The notes: generated by a model from the sequence alone, not told the origin. Shown: positions 9,891 to 21,845, numbered from the stretch's first letter. The stretch: 64,000 bases of DNA from Sorex araneus (GCF_027595985.1 NC_073302.1:14140311-14204310); one strand, 5' to 3'. Made by a program: numbers and translations.

Positions 9891-12004
9891 GTTTTTTTTT
9901 TTTCACAAAGCCCATGTCCTTAAAATAAATTAAAAGTCATTGTAAATTTCCTAGTGCTGTGTACCTTGTACGTGGAGAGTGTTTTTAACTAAATAGTGCC
10001 ACTTGCTATCACCCCAAAAGCACATATTAAATCCTATCCTATAGGGGACTGTATTTGGAGAGGGGACTTTAATGGTAAGTGATTAACTTAAAATAAGGCC
10101 TCATGCAACATTACTAGTTTTCTTAAAGAAAGAGATAGGAAAGGTCTACAGAGAACACAGTGAGAAGGCGTACTTTCTTTAGTCAAGGAGAGAGCCTTCC
10201 AGAAACAGTAGTCTCCGACCTGTACACACCTTGATCTTGATCTTCCTACCTCCAAAATCAAGAGAAAACCAGTAAAACAAGTTTCTATTATCTCACTCAC
10301 CCAGTTTTAGGAATTTAGCTATGTCATCCTTAGTAGAGTAAAACAGAAGAACATACGGTACAAAAATGATTAAAGACAATAGGTGGTAACTAGTATTTTA
10401 TTTTATAGAATATTTCCTATATTCAATGATAAATTAATAAATTGATAAATGCAGGATCTGTGTCTAGAAAGTGCCTTCCTTTTGGAGCTTTAAGAAGGGG
10501 TCTCCCCTGGGATCCCCACGGATTCTTATCTCCCCCTTTCTTCTACTTAATATCTATATGTCAATAGTTGGACAGGCTGGATGCTCCATCAGGACTGGAA
10601 AGTGCAGTGTTTTTTTCTTCAACACCAGCCAAGTTAAGAGATAGCCTCTTGATAATTCTCTATTGGCTGCATATCTCAGGAATAGCGTAATCCACTGGGC
10701 ACCTTCCAGGCTCTAGATGTCTTTTCTATGTCTTTGTCCTTGGCTACGCGAGCTACTCAGGTAGGGACAGAGAGTTTTATGTAGCAGTCTTGCTGGACCC
10801 CTGCCAGATCCTCGGGAGCCGCCGAGTCTGGGACATGCCGTTTGTTTATGTGAGTGTTAGGGAACATTACTGGGATGTAATGAAAATGCAGGGCAGGCCA
10901 TCATCCTAGAGTGCGTTTTTCTCCATTATCTTCCTGAGATCTCAGGTCTGACTTGAAATCTTACGGGCTACTGCTAAGTGGAAATGGAGCCCGAGAGCGG
11001 GGAAAACTTCCCTATGACGGCAATCTTTCCTGAAGCAGGAAGAGTATGACATGCATGGATCACTACATCGAAGATACTGAGCCGGAATACCTCCACTCCT
11101 TTTGGGGACTTTATCCAGGGCAAGAGAATTAATTTGTTACAAGAGCAAGAAAGTTTAATCGAAGTTCAAAAGTTGTTCCTCTTAAGAAACGGACATGAGA
11201 GTAGGTTCAAGGTTACTGCTCTAATATCACACTCCCTACATTCTAGTTTCTTCTCCAAATGGAAGTGATTTTCCCAGATTTTAATTGAATCCAGAATTGT
11301 GCCCCATTTGAGTTCTAAGTAAAGAGGCAGAGCAAGGATTGAGAGTCACTAAAGCAGCAGCATAGACCATGTAGAATTATGTAATGGACTCTTTGAAGTT
11401 TTCTTTCTCCTAAGTAATTTTCTCCTGGAGGCTTGAAAGTCTCATCATTGAGCTGTGTTGCTCTCAGAAACATACCATGGATAATAAGATCCAAACAGTT
11501 GAACTCCAGTGGTGAACTTGAGCTGCAATAATCAACTTATCTACTGCCTTACATGACTATTTTTCAGGTGTGACTCTTTGGGTTCGTCCCCCATTTTTCC
11601 TGAAACTCAGTTTTTTTCATGGACAAAAATGAAAGGATTGGTCAAGATAATTATGTTATCTGGTCCACTAAATTAAGAGCAAAGATACTTGAGTGTTTCA
11701 TTAGGATGCCACAGGCCCTTGTTCAGATCTTGAGCATCTGGGAAAGCCAAGGAATCCCTTCAGAGCTGGCCAAATCAGGATGATGGCTGGCTCATCTTTG
11801 GGCTGTAAGTTAAAGCAAGTGCTTGGGGAAATGAGGAAAGAGTTCAAGTACCAGATTGTATTTTTCCAGCATCTGTACCATCTCTGGAAACCCAGATTAT
11901 CATCCTGATTCCAACATTTGGAGCCAAGGCTGTTTATTAGCTTGGTTTATAATAATAGAATGTGGGCTGTGATGATGTAAACCAAAGCTAGGACCTTAAA
12001 ACTT
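9891..12004. other. Anonymous sequence
   Basis: About 2.1 kb with no recognised repeat, exon or RNA. GC content is slightly higher near 10700-11050. It may contain unique regulatory DNA, but nothing specific is visible. Confidence 0.45.
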
Positions 12005-12195
12005 TGTTTGGTAACACGTTCTCCTCCCCTCTTCTCAGTCTCCTTGTTTCTCTTTTCCTCTTAATCCTCTTTCCTTTTTGTTTTTCCCCACCCCCTTCCC
12101 CTTAGCTCCCTCCTCTTCTCCCTTCCTTCTTCCTTTTCTCTCTTCTCTCATTTCTACTTTTCTTTTTCCTATTTCTCTTTCATTCTTCCACAGTT
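12005..12195. repeat. Polypyrimidine tract
   Basis: Nearly all C and T on the plus strand, without a clean repeat unit. Such a tract can adopt triplex (H-DNA) structure; that is inference. Confidence 0.7.
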
Positions 12196-12281
12196 TCATT
12201 ATGATTACCAAATGGTCAGATGATGAAGATTTATCTGAAGATTCCATAGCCCTGGGATTAAATAAGAATTTAGATAAAAAC

Positions 12282-12464
12282 AATCCCAGGGGCTGGAGAG
12301 ATAGCACAGCGGGTAGGGCGTTCGCCTTGCACTCGGCCGACCCGGGTTCAAATCCCAGCATCCCATATGGTCCCCTGAGCACAGCCAGGGGTGATTCCTG
12401 AGTGCAGAGCCAGGAGTAACCCCTGGGCATTGCCAAGCAAAAAAAAAAAAAAAAAGGATCCCAG
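12282..12464 (+). mobile_element. SOR-like SINE
   Basis: Plus copy at 12290-12455 with A box ATAGCACAGCGGG, B box GGGTTCAAATCCC, the CATATGGTCCCCTGAGCAC block and a long A-tail. A short duplication ATCCCAG flanks it. The reading frame over this element is an artefact. Confidence 0.9.
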
Positions 12465-12774
12465 TTCCTTGACTGGACCCAGTTTCTTTTTGTGAATAAG
12501 ACCCTGCTAAGGCCCTTTCTTTCACTCATATTAAGTCATTGTTATTTTGGCATTCTCATTACATTAATATACCTTGATTAATACAAAAGTACTGTGTTCT
12601 ACAGGAAAAAGCCTGTCGTCTTTGAGAAGTGTTCTCCTATTTTCTTGTATTGCATAGCACAATATGTGTCTGACTTAAATTCTTGATTCTGTGGGAACAC
12701 ACAAAGTGGACTTATTTCCCTTTTCTGACAAGGAAATCATGTCAGAAAAGGTGTGATATGATAAATTAGATGGC

Positions 12775-12890
12775 TGGAACACCCAGGACTTGGAGCTGAA
12801 TAGACCTGAGATAGAATCCGAGTCTACAGAATCTTACACCCATGATCAGTTGTGTAATTTCAGGTACAAAGCTCACCTCTTCTATTTTTC
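12775..12890 (+). mobile_element. MIR 5' half
   Basis: GGACTTGGAGCTGAATAGACC, GAATCCGAGTCTACA and CAGTTGTGTAATTTCAGG follow the order of the MIR head and core. Confidence 0.55.
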
Positions 12891-12937
12891 TGAATTAAAG
12901 CTAGTTGTTCTTCTCATCTCTGGAAGTGTTATGCATC

Positions 12938-13130
12938 GCAATTTTTTTTTCTTTTTGGGTCACACCCATCGGTACACGGAGGTTACTCCTGGCTCTGCAC
13001 TCAGGAATTACTTCTGGCAGTGCTCAGGGGACCATATGGGATGCTGGGAATCAAACCTGGGGTCAGCCACATGCAAGGTAAATGCCCTACCCATTGTACT
13101 ATTGCTCCAGCCCCAGTCTCACAATTTTTT
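12938..13130 (-). mobile_element. SOR-like SINE
   Basis: Minus copy of about 12947-13120 with CTTTTTGGGTCACACCCATC at the tail end and TTGCTCCAGCCCC at the head. An approximate duplication (GCAATTTTTT / ACAATTTTTT) flanks it. Confidence 0.88.
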
Positions 13131-13239
13131 GATTCTTAAATAGGACAAGCTCTTCCAAACTAGTATGCTTCTCCTTTCAAAGGTGAAACTAATGGAGGGT
13201 CAGTCACATTAGCATCACATCATTATAAACTTCAAGATG

Positions 13240-13400
13240 GCAGAAACTGGGTTTACTGAATTCATCCCTAATGTAGTAAATCGGCCCTAATGTCCTCACC
13301 TCCCCTAATGTCCTCTAGAGTGCCTAGAATAGCTACTTTAGACTCAAAGTAAGTAATTTGATTGAATTAATACATAAATGGATAAATGAACTTCATTTCA
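13240..13400 (+). mobile_element. L2-like 3' end
   Basis: GAGTGCCTAGAATAGCTAC followed by AATTTGATTGAATTAATACATAAATGG resembles the L2 end, whose consensus has GTGCCTGGCACATAG then a TTGAATGAATG tail. Weak. Confidence 0.35.
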
Positions 13401-14124
13401 TTTGAGTTGGGCATAATACTACCTATGCCCTGGGGTTTAGGTAAAGCCATTGCTGAAGTTACCGAGTCTAATACAGAATAGAATCTAGTCTACGGTAGCC
13501 CAATAATGTGAGTTCCTTAGATGGGAAAGGATGTTTGTTTGTCAGGCTCAGAAGAAGGGGAAGAACTGCCATAGTGAAGGACTTATCACCAGGCGAAGAC
13601 AATGGCCTTTCATGGCTTTTGTTTGTGGTAGCTTTTAGGGAGGCAGACATCACACTGGAAGGGTATATGCATTTGGTACACACAAAATACAAAATGTTGT
13701 ATTGTTGTTGCCTTAAAGTCACCAAGAAGCAATGAAATGAAAAGCATTTAGCAAAGATAAGGCACACTCTGATTAGTATGATTTCAGGTAATGGTTATCT
13801 GCTCTACCAGAGAGGACTGGTAAGTGCTGAGGACTTGTACCGAGTCTTATGAGATTCATGTTGTCAAGAGAAGAGCTGACCTTGAACTATTCCCAGTGTG
13901 AATTGCTGGGATGAAGGTTGAGAGACAAAGGGATTGGCTGAAGTGTAGTTTACACTGGGGAGAATGAGGGTGGGGAGTAAAGTGATAATTAGGCATTATG
14001 GAACGGGATTGGTGGTGATCTCCACTACCAGGTAATATTGCTTAGGCTTGTCCTAGGGTGTGCTATGTGAGAGAATATTATAAATGCCTAACAACTGTAC
14101 ATGTTAAATGGCCATCCATTTGGG
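13401..14124. other. Anonymous sequence
   Basis: No recognised repeat, exon or RNA gene. Confidence 0.45.
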
Positions 14125-14245
14125 ATACATCCAGGAGCCGCGTTGCAACCTGTGGTACTTGGGAACCATATGGAGCTGAGGATTAAACTTTGGTCAGCTG
14201 CATGCAAGGTAAGTACTTTATCTCCTGTACTAGATTCCTGACCCC
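14125..14245 (-). mobile_element. Decayed SOR-like SINE fragment
   Basis: GGGAACCATATGGAGCTGAGG and GGTCAGCTGCATGCAAGGTAA match the reversed SOR head and mid-body; the tail half is missing or too diverged. Confidence 0.55.
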
Positions 14246-14869
14246 AAGCCATCCTTTTTTTTTAATGCCACTTGAAGTTGTTCTGAGGCAGGGGTCTGGA
14301 TCAGATGACCTTTGAAAGTTTATTCCAACCACACTACTCTGTGGTTGTCCTAAAACAGATAGAGAGAAACAAAAATCAGGGACCTTGGCCTATATTTCTC
14401 TCCCTCATAAATCTCCTCCACTGCCCGGCGTCATCTCTCTGTCCACAGATTAATCTTCTCTGGCTTCCTGCAGGAACCAAAGGACCTATTGACCTCATCC
14501 TGTTCTCCAGGCTACAAGTGAGAAATGGGGATCTCAGTCTGGAAAAGGTCTAGGTGTGGGCACAGGGCAGCTGAGCCCCCAGGGAATCGACAAGTAGTAG
14601 ATCTTGTGCAAGAAGGACCCTCGTCAGGAATGTCCCAGGGTCCGAACTGCAGAAGGAGATAATGTGCTTTGTTGTTTTGCATGAATAACTTTGATTTAAG
14701 ATTGTGGGATGGTGGAGGACAGTGCCAACTCCTATCAGATAATTTCCCAATGCAAATAAAGACCTAAACTAAATGCAACTTTTGTGTGATTTCTTCTTCA
14801 TCTTTTTTTCTTTTTTTTTCTTTTTGGTTATTTTGTTCCATTGCCTGAGAACTTGTGGTTAATTAAGAA
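14246..14869. other. Anonymous sequence
   Basis: Contains a T-rich run at 14802-14825. Nothing else recognised. Confidence 0.45.
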
Positions 14870-15170
14870 CTGGAGCTTCAAACTGGAAGTCCCAGCTCTT
14901 GTCTTCAGGCTTTCTGTACCTCACTTTCCTCATGTGTGAAATGAGAATAACAACAGTACTCACCTTAGACCCATAGGGAATAGTGAAATTTTTTGATTCC
15001 TACAAGACACAAAGTGAGCACACAAGAAATGTTATTCTTGATTGTATTATTCATTAGATAGTGAGGATTGGAAATGCCTGTCACTCTGAGTTGTTGTGAG
15101 AGTCAAATTCATTTAGTTTTTATTTAAATGAAAACGTGCTGAGCACTTAGTAGATGTTAAATTGTGTCCT
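14870..15170 (+). mobile_element. MIR element(s)
   Basis: CCTCACTTTCCTCATGTGTG, AAATGAGAATAACAACAGTAC and CACCTTAGACCCATAGGG match the MIR core. GAGTTGTTGTGAGAGTCAAATTC and GCTGAGCACTTAGTAGATG continue to the 3' side, so one interrupted copy or two adjacent copies are present. Confidence 0.65.
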
Positions 15171-15348
15171 AGCTAATGGAGTTTGTGTGTGTGGGGGGGC
15201 ATTGTGGATATTTTGCAAACACAAAATAGTTTCTTACTTCCTAGAGCTAAAACAAATAGTTGGGTATAAGCTCAATTTGCAAACAATTAAGCATATGTCT
15301 ATATACTTATGACAATGCTATGAAGGCAAAGGGTCGGCAAAGGGTCAG

Positions 15349-15524
15349 GTACAGCTACCGATAGTATTTTGCCTGCATGGCAGAGCTTGGCAAGCTACCC
15401 GTGATGTAATCAATATGCCAAAAACAGTAACAATAACAAGTATCACAATGGAGACGTTATTGGTGCCTGCTCAAGCAAATCAATGATGATGACAGTGATG
15501 ACAATGGGATGACAGTGATACAGG
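15349..15524 (+). mobile_element. SINE-2 copy, 5' truncated
   Basis: Carries CAGAGCTTGGCAAGCTACCC, ATATGCCAAAAACAGTAAC, CTCACAATGG-like CACAATGGAGACG and GTGCCTGCTCAAGCAAATC, then a tail of mixed GATGACAGTGAT units ending GTGATACAG. The tRNA head is absent. Confidence 0.75.
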
Positions 15525-15802
15525 GAAGATAATGACTATTCAGAGAGACAACCTGAGTTTTGGTGGTCCCACAAGGTGCATCAGAAAAGGCCACTTTTGA
15601 GCTTACACGTAAAGAGTACATATGAATATAGGTTCCCGCTAGTCCTGACAACATTATGTAGGGATCTTGTGGGGGGCAGCAGGGCGTGGTGAGGATGGTG
15701 GGTCAGAACCAAATTCTGACTCTTAACCACCAAAGCAGTGGAGGTGAATTCTTTGATAAACTGAAAAATTCATTAACTTAATTTTCTATATTTCCCAGGT
15801 TT

Positions 15803-15967
15803 GGGGGTTTTGTTTTGTTTGGGGCCTACACTTTGCAGTGCTCGAGGGCCGACTCCTGGCTCTTTGCTGAGGGAAGATTTAGGGGACCCTGTGGGATGCC
15901 AGGGATTGAACCTGAGTCTGCTGCATGTAAGACAAGCACCCTACCCACTGTACTATTGCTCTGGTGC
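15803..15967 (-). mobile_element. Decayed SOR-related SINE
   Basis: GGGATGCCAGGGATTGAACC, CTGCATGTAAGACAAGCACC and TACTATTGCTC match the reversed SOR head; the tail side reads GGGGCCTACACTTTGCAGTGC. An older variant. Confidence 0.6.
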
Positions 15968-15998
15968 CAAGTTTCCGGAAGTTTTAAAAACTAAAATG

Positions 15999-16029
<31 letters not shown>

Positions 16030-16047
16030 TGTGTGTGTGTGTGTGTA

Positions 16048-16084
<37 letters not shown>

Positions 16085-16093
16085 ATGTATGTG
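15999..16093. repeat. Compound GT / TATG microsatellite
   Basis: About 95 bp of GT units with interspersed GTAT, ending in a TATG array. It directly follows the head of the decayed SINE at 15803-15967. Confidence 0.97.
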
Positions 16094-17174
16094 TTATCAC
16101 AATCCTACCACTGGTGTTTGGATACCAAATACTGAATCCCGTCTTCTGGATTTGCTTTAGCTGCTCTGAACCTCAGTTTCTCCTCTTCAGCAATGAGGCT
16201 ATTTTCCCTCTTGCTTAATGGAGTTATTCTCTCAGGAGGCGGCTTGTGGAGAGTTGCAATAAATGTTGATTCCTTTTTTCTCTTCTTTGCTCTGTGGCTT
16301 AAGCTTTAACTGTTGGTGCATCTGACGATAGTCTGCATCGAGAGGTGACATTACACATTCATAGCTGGTTTTTCGTCAATATGTGTCCTGCCCATCCCAT
16401 GGTTGTGGATCACCCGCTGGATCTGACCATTCTAGAAATTTCCTCTTTCTTAAAGAACCCTTTCTGGCCAGCGCCTCCCCATCCTCACATGCCATTTCTG
16501 CAGGAGAAGACCTTCTTTTAATTCTGAGCCAGTGAGCACAAGGGAAAATAAGGAGGGATTCATCAAAACAGCTCATGAAAAATAGGTTCGTTCTTTTGAG
16601 GAAGACAGCATACAAATGGGATATATATTTATTTTACAAAAGGGAGGGGGGAATGGCGGGGTTTAAACAGAAGACTTTAAGCAGGGAACAAGAGAGGAAA
16701 AAATATGTCTCTTAAATGCATTCAGCGCCATTGCCACAAGGCTGCCGAGCTAGGATTGTTTATTAGAAGATAAGATAGTGAAAAATGTATTTTGCAGAAA
16801 GAAAATAGTAAAGTCAGGTCTGAGGCAGATAAGAAGCCAAATTTCTATTTTATGCTCAATTGAGTGACTCAGTTACATTATCTGGGAAGCAGGGGTGAAA
16901 TAACACCCTTCGGAAAATGGGCCTGGGTTGCTCCAGGTCTCCTAGCAGCCCTGGCCTAGCTGAACCTAGCTCAGCTGGGATGCTGACTGCTCACAACAGT
17001 GCATTTGCAGCTGGGGATGAAAGGGAGAAAGGTGCTGATCTTTTCTCTTCAGCGCCTTCTTTGCTCCTTCATGTGTTCTAACTGCCTCCGTTCAGCTTCC
17101 TACGTCCTCTTGTGCTCCTTAAGGTGGGAAAATAAAAACACATGTGCATACAGATAAGGCGCTGCAAAGGGGAG
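16094..17174. other. Anonymous sequence
   Basis: No recognised repeat or exon. The AT-rich part at 16620-16870 has low repeat content and could be unique DNA. Confidence 0.45.
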
Positions 17175-17300
17175 CAGATGCTGGTGCTGGAAAGAGCATC
17201 ATTAGAGAGCCAGAGGTCTGGGGGATGCAGACTCCTGGCTTGTGGCCACCTCTTTCCTTAGCAGCAGTAACCTGTCATTCGGTTGTTTCTAAAGTAGGGA
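17175..17300 (+). mobile_element. Possible MIR head
   Basis: GTGCTGGAAAGAGCATCATTAG, AGAGGTCTGGGGGATGCAG and CCTGGCTTGTGGCC loosely follow a MIR head; weak. Confidence 0.3.
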
Positions 17301-17439
17301 GTTTTCCACTTGGCTGGAGATCCCAGTCCTTTCTTTTTAATTTCCCCTCCACTGCTTTATCTGTTTTTGTTATGTGCTTCGGCCACGGAGAAACAGAATA
17401 TGAGTGCCCCAGAGGTCTTCCAGAATCCTCAGTGCAAAT

Positions 17440-17463
17440 CTGGGGGTGGGGTGGGGGTGGGGG
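17440..17463. repeat. Short GGGGT-type G-rich run
   Basis: Contains GGGGGTGGGGTGGGGGTGGG. Four G-runs this close could form a G-quadruplex on the plus strand; inference only. Confidence 0.6.
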
Positions 17464-17733
17464 TGACTTTTCATTTAAGAGAGAGTCACCTCAAGTCCAT
17501 TTGGTCACACAGCATCACTAGAAATGGAACCCAGGATTCAAAGTTCTTTTCCCAATCATCCTCCATTATGTTTCTCATTTGTTCCCTTTTGCTGTTGTCA
17601 TTGAGATGCTACTCCAGGGTCTACACACTTGGTTGTGGTGTTTGTACATGCTTGTGGTGTTGGGCCACATGTCAGATCATCCCATATTCTTTCATGTCCA
17701 ATGTCTAAATTTTTTCCTATTGTTAGAATGATC

Positions 17734-17905
17734 TTTTTTTCTGTTTTTGGGTCACACTTGGTGATTCTCAGTGGTTACATCTGGCTCTGTACTACAGGAA
17801 TTACGCCTGGTGGTGCTCGGGGGACCAGATGGGATGCCGAGGATCGAACCTGGGTTGGTCGAGTGCAAGGCAAACACTCTACCAGCTGTATTATCTCTGT
17901 AGCCC
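17734..17905 (-). mobile_element. SOR-like SINE
   Basis: Minus copy with GTTTTTGGGTCACACTTGG, GGGGGACCAGATGGGATGC and a head ending TCTCTGTAGCCC. More diverged than most. Approximate flanking duplication GATCTTTTT / GATAATTTTT. Confidence 0.85.
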
Positions 17906-19105
17906 AGGATAATTTTTTTAAATTACTAATTCAATGAAAGGATAGAGGGACTTAAAAATGCAGCTCAAATAAATCCAGTTAATAGTTATTGGACTCAAAT
18001 CAGTTGACACCCTGCTATGAACCTAGGTGAATAATGACTCCCTATAGGTCCTCCATCTATAAATCATCCATTAGATATGATTCAATTAATTTGGGGGTTG
18101 AAAATATTATTTGGTATAATATGGGTAAATTCATTCTAATTACCTGTATCCCTAAAAGTAAAGAAACTTTAACAATCGGAAGATAGTGAGAGGTTTAATG
18201 AGATATATTACTGGTTTTGAAGATGTGAGGGAAGGTCATGGGCCAAAGAATATAGATAGTGCCTAGAATCTGGAAAATGCGAGAACAAGTTCACTCACCC
18301 ATTGGCTCTGGTAAGTAAAGCAGGTTTGCCAACTCTTCATCTCAGCCCAGACTTCTGTAGAAAGAATTTGTAAGTCATTACAACAGTAATAAGTTAACAT
18401 GGCAGATATCCAAGTTCCAACAAATATCCAAACCTCATTCATTATCTCCTTCTGTAGTTCCTTCAACTCTTTTTTGAAGTCATTTTTAGCTAAGTTTTAG
18501 GTTCATTAGGAACTCAACTTTGATATAAGATGATCTTCAATACGGCCGCAAAAAAAGGAAAACTTTGGTTTCAGTAAGCCATCAATTTCATATTCTAATA
18601 TAAAGAGGAGTGTTGTCATTTGCTCTATTTCTTCATACTTGTGATCAATAAATGGTGCTCAGAGAAGGGTAGTATTTGCCAAAAGTGCATGAGATATTGA
18701 TGTCAAGATAAAAATTGAGCTTCTGCTTTTCATGGTTGAGTTCAGTGTTGTAAAAATTCTTTGTGTTTATTTTTCATTGGTTTAAAATATCATTGACTTA
18801 GTAATTGACTGATGCTTACTTGCCTGATTCACTCTATACCTATATTTGGCCACCAGATTTCAGATTTAACACAAGAGCATAATTGCTATTTAGTGAAAAA
18901 AGGATGATCATGGTGAACCAGGTGGCCAACAGGTGGCCATATGGTTCCAAATAAATTTGGGTCTGTTTTTCATAACACATATGTAAGTTACTTTAAGACA
19001 GTAATTGACTCACATGAGAAGGTAAAGCAAAAGAGTTCCAAGAAGTATATAACAAAGTCTCACTATCACTTCCTTACTGGTAAATCATCATTGGAAAGGA
19101 TACCT
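17906..19105. other. Anonymous AT-rich sequence
   Basis: About 1.2 kb without a recognised element. Confidence 0.45.
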
Positions 19106-19236
19106 CAAAGGGCTGGAGTGCATGCTTTGCATCAAAAGGTCTAAATTTAATCCTTGGCACCATATGGTACTCCAGTATTACCAGGAGTAGCCCCTGAGCA
19201 GTGTTGGATGTGACCCCCAAAAAAAATTAACCAAAA
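19106..19236 (+). mobile_element. Decayed SOR-like SINE
   Basis: AGGGCTGGAGTGCATGC, GCACCATATGGTACTCCAG and GGATGTGACCCCCAAAAAAA match the SOR head, mid-body and tail in order. Confidence 0.6.
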
Positions 19237-19278
19237 AAGAAGTCTTATTAGAAAAAACATGAATAAACACTATCCATA

Positions 19279-19481
19279 AAAATAGCATATCATAGGGGGC
19301 TGGAGCTATAGCATAGCAGGGAGGGCGTTTGTCTTGCACGTGGCTGACCCGAGTTCAATCCCCAGCATCCCATATGGTCCCCTGAGCACCACCAGGGGTA
19401 ATTCCTGAGTGCAAAGCCAGGAATAACCCCTGTGCATTGCCAGGTGTGACCCAAAAAGCAAAAAAAAAAATAGCATATCAT
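19279..19481 (+). mobile_element. SOR-like SINE with perfect 15-bp duplication
   Basis: Plus copy at 19294-19466. The duplication AAAATAGCATATCAT lies at 19279-19293 and 19467-19481. It has the A box ATAGCATAGCAGG and B box GAGTTCAATCCCC. Confidence 0.95.
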
Positions 19482-19624
19482 CAGAATAAAGAACATTTGT
19501 TTATTGAAAGATTCTAGTAAGAGAGTGAAAGAAAAGACTTGGGAGAATATTGGGGAAAAGATATCTGAAATGTACCTTTCTGACAAAAGGTTCATATTCA
19601 GAATAAAATAGGAAGAGTAGCCTG

Positions 19625-19795
19625 GAAGATAGTTCAAAAGGAGGGAGACACATTTTGCATGTGGAAGCCTCAGGTTCGATCTCTGGTATAACATGGTTCC
19701 CTAACCACTGCTGAGAGTGACCCCTCCATGAGCACAGAGCTGGGAGAAGTTTCTGAGCATTTCTGGGCGTAGTCCCCAAGGCAAAAGGTAACATA
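19625..19795 (+). mobile_element. Older SOR-related SINE inside L1
   Basis: It carries a B box GGTTCGATCTC, AACATGGTTCCCTAACCACTG and a 3' part TTCTGGGCGTAGTCCCCAAGG. This 3' end differs from the young subfamily (GTGTGACCCAAAAAGC), so it is an older subfamily. Its 3' half and the adjoining L1 recur at 20986-21195. Confidence 0.65.
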
Positions 19796-20090
19796 AAAAT
19801 AAAAAGCCATAGAGAACTGTTAACTAATAAGGAAAAGACAAACCAATTAGAAACTGACAGATTTTTGAGCAACCAAAGGACTTACCTAAGATGCTGCACT
19901 TGTCAGTAAACATACAAAAAGTCTTCAAATGATTAGCTACCAATTAGTACACTACTTAGACAACTATAACATTTTACTCCTCATCCAGCAAAAAGGCCAA
20001 AGTGGAAAAGGACGAAGAGTACCAGGTGTTGGTAAGGATGTGGAGCAACAAGAACTCACATATATCACTGTGCTAACCATCGTACTGCCC

Positions 20091-20524
20091 TGCGAAGCCC
20101 AAATTGGCTCTCTTATGTATGGAAAACAAAAACTGTGAGAGACTAATTTTTTTTTTAAGTCTCTAAGTTTGTGGTACATTGTTATAACAGTAATGAAAGA
20201 ACTAAACTTTAACGGTAGGCACTATGTTTGATTTTTATTACATACCTCACTCAACTGCTTTCTTTTTGACAATAATAGTCATGTTCCAGATGACAATCTG
20301 CCAACACAGCAAAAAGCAGTGACCATGAGGAGAACCGTAAAGATGGTCCAAATAGTTTTCTCCTCCGGGAGCACAGGGGTGTGGAAAGGCCAGGGTACCC
20401 AGCTGTTTGCCTTCCTAGGGGGTGTGTGTGACCCTCATACCAAATGGATTTCCATTGTCTCTGGGGTGAAGTGCAGAATTGTTTACTCAAATGAGTCCGT
20501 CTTGGACAGATGCTCCAGAGTGCT
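20091..20524. other. Anonymous sequence
   Basis: No recognised repeat or exon; moderate GC around 20330-20500. Confidence 0.4.
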
Positions 20525-20705
20525 CTAATTCTGCCACAAAACTCCATGACCTTGAAGCCACTGAGTCTCACCTCTCTGAATTCATTTTCCCAAACTTAGA
20601 AAACAGGACGAGTAAATGCATCTATGTAGTAGAAGGTAAGTGAAGATAGGTGAGATGATGAAAGCAAACTCTTGGTCCATAGTAGGTGATCAAGCAATTG
20701 GTAAT
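20525..20705 (+). mobile_element. MIR element
   Basis: GACCTTGAAGCCACTGAGTC, CACCTCTCTGAATTCATTTTCC and GGTCCATAGTAGGTGATCAAG follow MIR order. Confidence 0.5.
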
Positions 20706-20744
20706 TAGGAACTCCTTTTAATTTTTTGGATTCATGAAGTATTC

Positions 20745-20975
20745 AAAATTAGTGATTTTAGGGGCTGGAACGATAGCATAGCGGGTAGGGCATTTGCCTT
20801 GCATGCAGCCAACCTGGGTTTGATTCCCAGCATCCCTGAGTACCCCCAGGAGTAATTCCTGAGTGCAGAGTCAGGAGTAACCCCTGTGCATCGCTGGGTG
20901 TGACCCAAAAAGCAAAAATAAATAAATAAATAAATAAATAAAAGCAGCATAGATTAAAAAAAATTAGTGATTTTA
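20745..20975 (+). mobile_element. SOR-like SINE with perfect 16-bp duplication
   Basis: Plus copy at 20761-20959. The duplication AAAATTAGTGATTTTA lies at 20745-20760 and 20960-20975. The CATATGGTCC part of the body is deleted. The A-tail carries a young TAAA array (20914-20942). Confidence 0.95.
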
Positions 20976-20985
20976 GATGACTAGG

Positions 20986-21195
20986 TTTTGCATGTGGGAG
21001 TCTCAGGTTCAATCCCTGGTATCATATGGTCCCTTAACCACTGTTGGGAATGACCACCTCTTCCCTCAGTACATAGATGGGAGAAGTTCCTGAGCACTTC
21101 TGGGTGTAGCTCCCAAGGCAAAAGAGAACATAAAAACAAAAAGCTATAGAGAACTATTAATCAATAAGAAAAAGACAAACCAATTAGAAATTGGC
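20986..21195 (+). repeat. Second copy of a SINE/L1 junction
   Basis: This aligns with 19653-19858 from TTTTGCATGTGG through CAAACCAATTAGAAA. Both copies cover the 3' part of the older SINE and the L1 sequence after it, about 1.33 kb apart in direct orientation. Confidence 0.8.
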
Positions 21196-21715
21196 CAGCT
21201 TGGCAGCTATGTATAAAGGTCAAAAAACATTGCTCTCAAAGAACATTGACATGCAGCATGATGGTTATTCATTTGGGGAGCATTTATGAATTTCTTTATA
21301 TTCTGGAGAGCACTTTTGCTTAAGTTTCAACCCAGCTATTGACAAAAGTGCAGATTAGCATTGTTCAAGACCTCCAAAATTTGTGACTGGTGGATTTGAA
21401 GACCTTTCCTTCCAAAGGGGGACAATGGAGCTTTGGGCACTCCTGGGTGGAATCAGTGTATGTCTGTCTGTCTATCCTCATTCATCTTTCCAACTTGAGT
21501 GTGAGAAGGCCGAACTTAGGAAAGAAGACCAGAAAAGCAGTCCAGAAACTTTCAGAGTCACTTTTCTGGGTAAAAGGCATACATGCCCCCAAACCAGGAT
21601 GGGGTAGCTCCATGCTGGAATTGTTAATGCAGTGTAGGTAGAAGAGCCAGGAGCAAATATTTACAGTCTGGGGGCTCTGGAATGCTGATGGGAGGAATGT
21701 GTAGTTGTCCATCCG

Positions 21716-21718
<3 letters not shown>
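21196..21718. other. Anonymous sequence
   Basis: Nothing recognised. Confidence 0.4.
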
Positions 21719-21759
<41 letters not shown>

Positions 21760-21845
21760 ATGTGTGTATGTATGAGAGAGACAAGAGATAGACAGAGACA
21801 GAAAGAGAGACAAGAGACAGAGATGGAGAGAGGCGGAAAGACAAA
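21719..21845. repeat. GT microsatellite followed by GA-rich tract
   Basis: About 55 bp of GT units run into about 70 bp of GAGACA/GAGA purine-rich repeat. Confidence 0.95.

Larger units (their letters stand above)
19237..20090 (+). mobile_element. Old L1 (L1M-type) ORF2 fragment, twice interrupted
   Basis: Three plus-strand pieces read as L1 ORF2 3' region. These are 19482-19620 (AGAAAAGACTTGGGAGAATAT, TTCATATTCAGAATAAAAT), 19800-19930 (GGAAAAGACAAACCAATTAG) and 19985-20075 (GGTGTTGGTAAGGATGTGGAGC). The last block is the well-known L1 stretch before TGGAACTCTTATACA. SINEs at 19279-19481 and 19625-19795 interrupt it. The frame is destroyed. Confidence 0.65.

Noticed and set aside
12035..12529. 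164-codon frame on the minus strand
   Set aside because: It is formed by a SOR SINE plus the polypyrimidine tract.
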